Source: a bacterium (lineage in GTDB: Bacteria > Planctomycetota > SKW154 > DAOVDS01). From it: a DNA stretch of 47,307 nucleotides. This document shows positions 18,535 through 26,002 of this stretch, piece after piece (position 1 is the stretch's first letter; every line of letters starts with the position of its first letter). Where the stretch lies: contig DAOVDS010000002.1 in NCBI GenBank assembly GCA_030669415.1, positions 1 to 47,307 of the forward strand, written 5' to 3'. The notes under the pieces were generated by a model. The model had not been told where the DNA came from. It searched no databases and saw only the letters and a program-made list of their open reading frames with translations. The position numbers and the translations under genes were made by a program.

Positions 18535-20030
18535 TATTCTTCTTCCTTTTCTTCTTCCTCAACCTGTCTTAGCTTCATCTTGCCGTACCTGTTGATGGTG
18601 ATAATCGCGTGCTTGTACTTCTCGGGCGGACCGGACTGCTTCTTCTCAATTTCCTTAAGCGCCTCTTCCGAGGATATGGGCGCGGATGCCCCGCCGGAGC
18701 GGCTCACGTACTCGATTTCTTCCTCCTCCGGCTCCGGCGCTTCGTAGTCCGGGTTCTCAGTCAGCCTGATTACTACATCCCCTTCGTGGCGCTCCGGGTC
18801 CAGCCTGCCCTGCGAGTCGAAGTAAATCGTCTGCGGATATCCCATAAGAGATGCGGAATCCAGCTTCTCAACCTCGGGGTCCACAATGGCACCGATACGC
18901 ACGTCGTCAATGATACCGTAGAAGCTCTCCTCGCTGTCGCTTATGAACAGGCTCATGTCGGTCTCGACAAGGTGCTCCGGCAGCATGCCTCTCGCATCCT
19001 CAGGCGGCATGCTGGCGATGGGTTCGAGCCTGGCAAGCGAGTGACGAGCATCAACGAAGAAAATAGTCAGCGGGACATTGTTTACATACAGCCTTGCCTT
19101 GTCCGGCGGATAGTCAATCGATGCGCTGTAGTGCAGCACGATATGGTTCCACATGTTCGGGGTCACCACATTGTCGAGCGTGCGAAGCGGATAGTAGCTC
19201 TTCGGCTCTGCGAAACCGAACTCGAGGGCGTAGTTTTCCGTAAGCTTCAGGAAATAGGAACCTTCCTTGAACACAATTGCGAATCGCTCTTCCTTGTCGT
19301 ATTTCTGCTTGAAGGTTATCTCGTTTAGCGCCCGGCGCCTGGCCTGCTCTTCAAGCTCCTCCTCATCGGGAGCAGATTCCTCGTCATCGTCGTCGTCATC
19401 CTTCTGGAGCTTTCCCATAAGCTCCTTGTACACGTCACCGCGGAAGTCTCCGGGGAATATCCATGCCTCGAGCACGAGGCCGCCTGGCGGCGTGAAGGCT
19501 GGCAGGTTCCCGCAATCCACGTAAGAGTCCCTGACATCAAGCCCCTGGCCGGTGCCGAACTCCAGCCCGTTGCCTGTCTTCCCCTGCACAAGATAGGCAT
19601 TGGTGACCTTGCCCCTCATCCCGAAGGCGCCCACGACCTCGTCACCGATAATCTCCTCGAAATGCCACTGCGCGACCGTCTTCTGTCCAAGGCCGAATAT
19701 CGTGTTTTCACGAGGGATTACGTGCACCTCGGAAGATGCCTCGTTTGTGAGGGAGAAGTTGCGGGCGGCGCGGATTACAGCCTGCGTACGCAGTATGTTC
19801 GCCTCGAACCCCCACTCGCACGAGAGTCTTGAAAGCACTGTCACGCCAAGGCCCAGAAGCAAGGAGACGATAGAGATGACCACCAGCAGCTCGAAGAGAG
19901 TGAAACCGGCCTGAAGCCTGTAACCAGTATCCAGTAGCGAGTAACCAGGGACAAAACCGGATGAAATTTTCATCCTTTTCCTCCCTGGATACTGGTTGCT
20001 GGTTACTGGTTGCTGATTACCCTTTTTCAC
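18534..20030 (-). CDS. GspH-like prepilin with LamG domain
   Basis: Prepilin motif LQAG^FTLFELLVVISIVSLLLGLGVTVLSRLS; LamG-like VAQWHFEE...GNGLEFGTGQGLDVRDSYVDCGNLPAFTPPGGLVLEAWIF. GTG at 20030 overlaps the gspG stop (GTGA); ORF track start is 20042. Confidence 0.82.
   Translation of the reverse strand: MKKGNQQPVTSNQYPGRKRMKISSGFVPGYSLLDTGYRLQAGFTLFELLVVISIVSLLLGLGVTVLSRLSCEWGFEANILRTQAVIRAARNFSLTNEASSEVHVIPRENTIFGLGQKTVAQWHFEEIIGDEVVGAFGMRGKVTNAYLVQGKTGNGLEFGTGQGLDVRDSYVDCGNLPAFTPPGGLVLEAWIFPGDFRGDVYKELMGKLQKDDDDDDEESAPDEEELEEQARRRALNEITFKQKYDKEERFAIVFKEGSYFLKLTENYALEFGFAEPKSYYPLRTLDNVVTPNMWNHIVLHYSASIDYPPDKARLYVNNVPLTIFFVDARHSLARLEPIASMPPEDARGMLPEHLVETDMSLFISDSEESFYGIIDDVRIGAIVDPEVEKLDSASLMGYPQTIYFDSQGRLDPERHEGDVVIRLTENPDYEAPEPEEEEIEYVSRSGGASAPISSEEALKEIEKKQSGPPEKYKHAIITINRYGKMKLRQVEEEEKEEE
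19921..20019. repeat. Palindromic repeat element embedded in the GspH-like leader region
   Basis: TAACCAGTATCCAGTAGCGAGTAACCAGGGA pairs with TCCCTGGATACTGGTTGCTGGTTACTGGTTG (25/31), centred near the palindrome GGATGAAA-T-TTTCATCC (19959-19975). Confidence 0.85.
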
Positions 20031-20659
20031 TGCTTTCCCCACGAGCCGATATCGTCGCCTTCACCGTTCTCATTCTTGCCGTCGGGCCCTATCGACCATA
20101 TCTGATAGCGCGACCAACTGTGATAGGTGGCCGTCTTTTTCGACTTGCCCGGCTTGAAGCCGGAGAGGTTCTTGCGGCCCAGCCCCCTGTAGGTGCACAT
20201 GTAGCTCTTGGGCTTCTTGTAGTCGCGGTTGTGGAAGTAGACAAGCGGGTTGCCCCAGGAATCAACAATCTCGCGGGCCTGCCTGTCCCCGAAGAACCAG
20301 TTGAGCGGATAGCTCGCAGGGATATTGTCCTTGTCGAGATTGCTGTAATACTTCTCCTCCAGCTCGACGTACGGCGGCCCCTTGGCCTTGCTCGACAGGT
20401 GCACGACGAGCGATTCGATGCCGTCGTTGACCTTGTTGGAGTAGAATCCCTCATCCTTCAGCGAGGTGGGCGGGTAATCGCCGTAGTCGTGCTCGTATTC
20501 CTGAAGCGCCATCATCAGTTGCTTTATGAGCGTGTCCGTCTCCGTCTCCTTGGCCCTGGAGCTTACTTTTATAAGTGAAGGCAGGAGAAGCCCCATGAGC
20601 AGGCTGAGAATCGCCACCACAACCAGCATCTCGACAAGGGTGAAGCCGCCGCGCCGCAT
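20027..20659 (-). CDS. gspG: Type II secretion GspG-like major pseudopilin
   Basis: MRRGG^FTLVEMLVVVAILSLLMGLLLPSLIKVSSRAKETETDT and C-terminal SIGPDGKNENGEGDDIGSW; ATG 20659 with GAGGAAGG ahead. Confidence 0.9.
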   Translation of the reverse strand: MRRGGFTLVEMLVVVAILSLLMGLLLPSLIKVSSRAKETETDTLIKQLMMALQEYEHDYGDYPPTSLKDEGFYSNKVNDGIESLVVHLSSKAKGPPYVELEEKYYSNLDKDNIPASYPLNWFFGDRQAREIVDSWGNPLVYFHNRDYKKPKSYMCTYRGLGRKNLSGFKPGKSKKTATYHSWSRYQIWSIGPDGKNENGEGDDIGSWGKQ

Positions 20660-20673
20660 AATTCCTTCCTCTC

Positions 20674-22959
20674 CTAAAAGCCGGACCCGCTCTTCTTGAC
20701 GCCCGGTCTCTGTCTGAACACGCGCACCTTCTCCACGACCAGCGTCCATCCTATTCCCGCCTCCGCCTGGCCATACACGCCGACAACGAGCTCTTTCACA
20801 CGCGCCAGGGGCGCGCACGAGAATAGCGCTTTGCGCACACCGTCAAGGATAAGCTCGATGTTCCCCGTCTTGTAGTCCAGGCCGATTCCCAACGTGTGGC
20901 TCTCCGTGTCAAGCGGGAAACGCCCTATTGCTATGGGCATATCAACTGACTTCCATTTGCCCCTCTTCTCCGTGAAGTTGTAGGCGAGCGAGCCATCCAC
21001 GTCCTTTATCAGGATGACGGCGCCCTGGATTTCTCCCTTGCTGCCCCGCTTCTCAATTCTCAGGCCGAACCGCGCCCCCGCAGCATCCAGCCCGTTGAGA
21101 ACCGCTTCAATGCGCTTGAAGGCACTGCCGGACTCCGTGCGACGAAGGAAAGGTCTCTTGCCTCCCTCGCGCTGCGTGCCTGAGAAGCGTGCCGCGTTGG
21201 ACTCGATTTTCATCTCAATTCCGCAGGTGCCGTCATTCTCCTCCGTCCAGTCGTTCGAGACATCGTCGGAGTCGGAGCGCGTGAAGCTGTCCTCCCAGAG
21301 GTCCCAGTAGAGTATCTGATTGATCTTTGTGATAGCATCCCCGGCGTATGCGTCGTCAGGGTCAACGACCAGGACGCTCATGAACCGGGCCATGGCACCC
21401 GCGAGGTCGCCGGATGTATAGGCCAGATAGCCCAGCGCGTCGAGCGCCTCGACGTGAGCCGAATTCAGTTCCACAGCCCTCTCCAGGTGCCTGCGGGCGA
21501 GGAAGTCCAGCTTCAGCTTCACGCAGCTCATTGCCAGCAGATAGTGGGCGTCCGCATCCTTGTCATCCGCCGCAATGGAGTAGCGCAGGTTCCTGGCGGC
21601 TACATCGTAGTTCCCAAGCTCGTACTCTATGCGCCCGAGGAACTTGAATACTTCCACGGGCCTGTACCCGTTCTTCAGCGCGCGGGTGAGTTCCCTGCTC
21701 GCCGAGTCCTTGTCGTCGGCAGCGTAGTAAGCGCCCGCAAGCTTGAAGTAGGCGACTCCCGATGCCGGCTCAATCTCGATAGCCCTCATGTAGGCGCTTA
21801 TCGCATCTTCACCCTTGTTCTCGTTCTCGGCAAGATACCCGCGCGCCACCTCGGCCCGCCAGTTCCCGGGGTCAACAGTCAGCGCCTGCGCAAGCTCAGT
21901 GGCCGCTGAAGTGAACTTGCCCATGCGTGCATGCACAAGCCCGAGCGTGGTCAGCACAGCCGCGTCAGGCAGCCCGACCGCCTGTGCCCGGCCCAGCCAT
22001 ACCTGCGCATCCTGGAGTTCGCCCTTCAAATACGCAATCGAGCCCAGCAGCGCAAACGGCTTCGGGTAATAGGGGTCAATAGTAGCGGCCTGGGCGAGCG
22101 CGGCCTCCGCCTCATCGAGCTCGCCCAGCACGACCTTCGCCTCGCCCTTGCCAAGCAGGGAGCGGAAATCGTCCGGCGAGGAGGCGAGCACAGCCTCAAA
22201 CTCCTTGAGCGCTTCCTCCGGCTGCCCCAGCTCAAGAAGCATCTCGCCAATCTCGTGGCGCGACCACGTGCCTATTTCCGGGACGCCGGCGGACGCGCTC
22301 GTCTCGAGAGCCTTTCTTAAAATCGGAATCGCACCACGCAGCAGGCCTGTCTTGCGCACCGCAAGCCCGAGACGGTAGTAAATCCGCGGGTCGTTCACAC
22401 CACTGCCGATAGCGTGGCGGTACAGTTCGATCTCGTCGTTGAGCTGCTTCTCGGTCGGCGTAACAGTCTTGCGGTACTCCTCACCCAGCAGGTCTGAAAG
22501 CAGCAGGTAAGCGTCAAGAAACTTGGCGTCTATCTTGACGGCGTCTCGCAGCACCTCTTTCGTATTTTCATGCAGCTTGGGGAACTGGAGCGACCACTTC
22601 GCCAGCTCGTAGCATGCCTTGAAATCGCCGACCTGAACCCTGCTGCGCTTGATGTTGAACGCCATAAGAGGCGTGGTTCTCGCCTTGAAATCGACGACAA
22701 TTTCCTTCGGGATAGGTATTTCCACATCAGGCTGAGTAAGCGTCCTGATGTAGTAGTGAGTTTCGGTAATCCGCACGACTGTACCGATGAGAGGCTGCAT
22801 GGCATCCTTGACGAGAATCTCGTCGTACTCCCGAATCTCCGGCTCATCCTCTTTCTCCTGCGCCATGAGCACGGGCGCGGCCAAGAGAACCGCCGTCACT
22901 GCAACGATGCTGAGTATCAGTCTGTTCACGGAACCTGTCTCCTGTCTATTCCTGCACAC
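20674..22959 (-). CDS. Exported TPR-repeat protein with C-terminal jelly-roll-like domain
   Basis: Signal sequence RLILSIVAVTAVLLAAPVLMAQ; multiple TPRs; C-terminal ~200 aa (DGTCGIEMKIESNAARFSG...YNFTEKRGKWKSVDMPIAIGRFPLDTESHTLGIGLDYKTGNIELILDG) resembles concanavalin-like/DUF1080-type folds. Confidence 0.8.
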   Translation of the reverse strand: MCRNRQETGSVNRLILSIVAVTAVLLAAPVLMAQEKEDEPEIREYDEILVKDAMQPLIGTVVRITETHYYIRTLTQPDVEIPIPKEIVVDFKARTTPLMAFNIKRSRVQVGDFKACYELAKWSLQFPKLHENTKEVLRDAVKIDAKFLDAYLLLSDLLGEEYRKTVTPTEKQLNDEIELYRHAIGSGVNDPRIYYRLGLAVRKTGLLRGAIPILRKALETSASAGVPEIGTWSRHEIGEMLLELGQPEEALKEFEAVLASSPDDFRSLLGKGEAKVVLGELDEAEAALAQAATIDPYYPKPFALLGSIAYLKGELQDAQVWLGRAQAVGLPDAAVLTTLGLVHARMGKFTSAATELAQALTVDPGNWRAEVARGYLAENENKGEDAISAYMRAIEIEPASGVAYFKLAGAYYAADDKDSASRELTRALKNGYRPVEVFKFLGRIEYELGNYDVAARNLRYSIAADDKDADAHYLLAMSCVKLKLDFLARRHLERAVELNSAHVEALDALGYLAYTSGDLAGAMARFMSVLVVDPDDAYAGDAITKINQILYWDLWEDSFTRSDSDDVSNDWTEENDGTCGIEMKIESNAARFSGTQREGGKRPFLRRTESGSAFKRIEAVLNGLDAAGARFGLRIEKRGSKGEIQGAVILIKDVDGSLAYNFTEKRGKWKSVDMPIAIGRFPLDTESHTLGIGLDYKTGNIELILDGVRKALFSCAPLARVKELVVGVYGQAEAGIGWTLVVEKVRVFRQRPGVKKSGSGF

Positions 22960-22964
22960 GGGTC

Positions 22965-23420
22965 TTATTCGCTATCCCCTTCTGTACCTTCATCCGCTCC
23001 CTCTTGCGTTCCTTCGCCGGGCTGCGCCTCTTCGATTGAAGCGGGCGGCTTCAACTGCCGCAGCACGGGTCTGAGGCTCTGGCGCGGCGCGAACGGGGGA
23101 ACCGGCACGACCTTTGCCACAGCCCTGAGATTGGGCTCCTCCAGGGGAAACACATCTTCGGTCGGCTTGCTGGTCTGCTCTGGCGGTGTCCAGGGGTTGC
23201 GCACCGGGTCGGGCATTCCCGTCCCCCAGTAGAAGTCGAACGTCTTTTCGAGGAACGTCACCTTTGCAGCAGGCATGGGCGGCACAACTCCCTCAGTCTC
23301 AAGCGGAATATCCGGCACTGTACCGGAGACCCCTTCTCCCGAGAACGCGGTGGTAAGGCCGTAGAGCGCTATTACGACCGCCACCAGGATAACCACTTTT
23401 TCCTTGTTCAGATATCCCAT
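22965..23420 (-). CDS. Single-TM hypothetical protein, GspC/PilP-position
   Basis: MGYLNKEKVVILVAVVIALYGLTTAFSG anchor followed by Pro-rich periplasmic region; position within operon. Confidence 0.55.
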   Translation of the reverse strand: MGYLNKEKVVILVAVVIALYGLTTAFSGEGVSGTVPDIPLETEGVVPPMPAAKVTFLEKTFDFYWGTGMPDPVRNPWTPPEQTSKPTEDVFPLEEPNLRAVAKVVPVPPFAPRQSLRPVLRQLKPPASIEEAQPGEGTQEGADEGTEGDSE

Positions 23421-23448
23421 TCACCAGTCCTTTCGATATCCAGCCGGT

Positions 23449-24300
23449 TCAGTACCTGCGCCTTCCCGGACGCCGGCGCGGAGGGGTCCTGCCGCCACCT
23501 TCTTTTCGTACCGGAGGCAGTTCTCTTCCCTCGTCCTTGAGCTGTGAACGGTCAAGCACCCTCAAGGCGGCCAGGCGAAGCTTGGCCAGGAGAATGTCCT
23601 GACCCGGTAAGTCGTTGATTTCGCAGTCCTGCATCTCGAGGAAATCGCCTTCCTTGTGGAACGACAGCATCACGCTCGCCAGCGAGTACAAATCCCCTTC
23701 AATCTCGACAAGAAACGGCAGACGCCGCACGACTGTCGTAGTCCCTTCAACAACCTCAATAGTGACTTCCTTGTGCTGCAGCTTTCGAATGCGCCGCACC
23801 TTGCTCTCAATGCACTTGTTGACCAGGGCGGACGTCGCCGCAAGGCGAAGACGCAGCTCATTGACTTCCTGCTTCGTGTTGTTTTTCTTAATCTTGTCAC
23901 GAATGTCCCAGTTGGTTTCCGGTATGGTGATGTTCTTGCGGCGGGCCTCGTTCTTCGCGCGGCCCTGGATATTCTTGAGCTCCTGCCCGAGATGAAAGGC
24001 CGGGTCCACACCCTCAGGTGGTTGTGACAGGGTATCGGGGAACTCGAGCTTCACGTTGATGCCTGGGAAGGATTCCTTCTTGAAAACCTCATTCTTCTTT
24101 CTGGCGCTGCCCTCGAGACCGCTGAACTTGTCTATGGTGTCTTCAAGCTCTTCTATCTTGGACTGATTGTCTTCCCTTGCCTCAGCCGCTTCCTGGCGTA
24201 CCGAGGAGTCATATCCCAGCATCAGAAGGAGAATCCCGAGCGCGATTCCCACGGTCAGCAGGAACTTCTTGGTCTCGTCGATCTTCAGTGCCACCTTCAT
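23449..24300 (-). CDS. PilO/GspM-like inner membrane protein
   Basis: N-terminal TM (FLLTVGIALGILLLMLGY) then coiled coil; follows the pilM-N gene with ATGA overlap. Confidence 0.65.
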   Translation of the reverse strand: MKVALKIDETKKFLLTVGIALGILLLMLGYDSSVRQEAAEAREDNQSKIEELEDTIDKFSGLEGSARKKNEVFKKESFPGINVKLEFPDTLSQPPEGVDPAFHLGQELKNIQGRAKNEARRKNITIPETNWDIRDKIKKNNTKQEVNELRLRLAATSALVNKCIESKVRRIRKLQHKEVTIEVVEGTTTVVRRLPFLVEIEGDLYSLASVMLSFHKEGDFLEMQDCEINDLPGQDILLAKLRLAALRVLDRSQLKDEGRELPPVRKEGGGRTPPRRRPGRRRY

Positions 24301-25958
24301 TTTGCTCTCCCCGCGTAGACAGCTATCTCAAACCTGAACTCGCCCCTGACGTCGCCTGTGCGGCTCGGGTCTATTCCCGCCGATTTCACCAGCTCGGTCT
24401 TCAGCAGTTGGTCCTTGAACTGGCTCACAATGTCGTGCTGGTCGCCCGTCTGGCTGCTTACCTTACCCCGTATCAAGACACCGATGGGCCCCACACGCCC
24501 CTCCTCGACAGCCGAGGTATCTCGAAGCTCCATGTCTGTAATCTCGATTTCGCCGGGCGTAACATCCTGCCTTCGGGTAAGAAACAGAAGCTGGGCCATG
24601 AAGTTGCCCTGCTCGGTGATTTTGGTCAGACGCCCGATGGCGGAGGTCATCCTGGCGTTTTCCTTGGTAATCTCTCGCAGTGCAAACAGCCTCTGCTGCG
24701 CCTCGTCGAGCCGCGCCGCCACCTTCTCCTGCCTGGACACGGCCACACCGCGCTCCCTCCACGCAGCCGCAAGCCGCACGACCAGGAATATCAGCAACAC
24801 GGCGCCCGCCGCGTACAGGAAGACTGTGCGCTCCCTGAAGAACCGCTTTTTCTTCTCCTCGGCCGGCACAAGGTCCATGGCGTAACAGGATGGGTCAATC
24901 TGCGACAGGGCAAGTCCAATCGCTGTGCCGAACTCGCGCATACCCGCAGACGAGCCCGAGACATCACCGGGTGGCAGCGCCTCCACAAGGTGCAGTCTCC
25001 CGGCGGTTCCCCCGGCCACGCCCAGAAGCGAGTGCAGGTCGGGTGCGACGGCCTCGACATCAAACGACCGCGCAAGATGTTCGGCCAGGCCCGGCAGGTT
25101 GCTGCCCCCGCCCAGAAGCACCACTTTGTCAATCTTGATTCTCTTGAGCTTGAGCTGCCGGCCGGCGAAACCCACCGACGAGTTCAGAGTAGCGTGCAGC
25201 CTGTCCGCAGCCCCGGTCAGCGCGTCTGATATCTGCTTCTCACGTTCGGAGCGCCACCCGCTCCTCGCGATAACCCCCTCCGTGAGCTTGACCCTCTCCG
25301 CCTCGGGGAAACCGACGGCAAGTGTCTCGCTCAGGACTTCCGTGAAGTCATCGGCGCCCCGGCCGATTGACCTGGCGAAGAAAAGGTCTCTGTCGTTCAC
25401 AATTGCCACATCGATGTTGGTGGCGCCTATGTCGGCCACGAGATATGTCTTGCCCTCTTCGTAGATGCCCAGCCCGAGGAAGGTATTGTAGAGCGCAATG
25501 GGCGTGGGGAGGATATGCGCTATCCGCACCCCGGCCGAACCGAGCTCGAACATCGCTCCCCGGACGTATTCGTCCTTCGACATCGCCACCATGACGGTAA
25601 AGTCCTGCGATACCTCACGGGGAATGCTCAGAATCTTGTAGTCACTTGAAACAGCCTCGCTGCTCTTGCCAGCCAGCTCGCCAATCTCGTAGTCCATTAT
25701 CATCTTGAGGCGGTGTGCGGGCACGGGCGGCACCATGGTGTAGCGGATAATCGCCCCGCGGCCGGAAACGCCCATCACGCCACCGGACGCACGCAGACCT
25801 GCCTGCCTCAAACCGGAGGCAATCTGCTCGGCCGTGTCCGACGTGGCGCGCGGTATCTTGACCAGCCGCTCCACCTCCACGTTCTGGCCCCTCCTGCGAA
25901 GCCTGGCAAACTTCACATACTGGCTGCCGAAGTCAACTCCGACTGCAACACTGCCCAA
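24297..25958 (-). CDS. PilM-PilN-like fusion protein
   Basis: PilM actin-like VGVDFGSQYVKFARLRR...YLVADIGATNIDVAIVNDRDLFFARSIGRGADDFTE...VVLLGGGSNLPGLAEHL, then TM VFLYAAGAVLLIFLVVRLAAAW and PilN-like C-terminus. TTG start at 25958 with GGAG ahead. Confidence 0.8.
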   Translation of the reverse strand: MGSVAVGVDFGSQYVKFARLRRRGQNVEVERLVKIPRATSDTAEQIASGLRQAGLRASGGVMGVSGRGAIIRYTMVPPVPAHRLKMIMDYEIGELAGKSSEAVSSDYKILSIPREVSQDFTVMVAMSKDEYVRGAMFELGSAGVRIAHILPTPIALYNTFLGLGIYEEGKTYLVADIGATNIDVAIVNDRDLFFARSIGRGADDFTEVLSETLAVGFPEAERVKLTEGVIARSGWRSEREKQISDALTGAADRLHATLNSSVGFAGRQLKLKRIKIDKVVLLGGGSNLPGLAEHLARSFDVEAVAPDLHSLLGVAGGTAGRLHLVEALPPGDVSGSSAGMREFGTAIGLALSQIDPSCYAMDLVPAEEKKKRFFRERTVFLYAAGAVLLIFLVVRLAAAWRERGVAVSRQEKVAARLDEAQQRLFALREITKENARMTSAIGRLTKITEQGNFMAQLLFLTRRQDVTPGEIEITDMELRDTSAVEEGRVGPIGVLIRGKVSSQTGDQHDIVSQFKDQLLKTELVKSAGIDPSRTGDVRGEFRFEIAVYAGRAK

Positions 25959-26002
25959 ACCTGTTCTCCTTCCCTGTAGCCACGCGGGGCCCGGCGGTGC
26001 TT

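Noticed and set aside
19378-19400. GAC/GTC trinucleotide run as a contingency microsatellite
   Set aside because: A multiple-of-three run encoding an Asp stretch (KDDDDDDEE); length change would not alter frame, so it is probably just an acidic linker.
24177-25229. 350-aa plus-strand ORF
   Set aside because: Antisense to the PilM-N gene.
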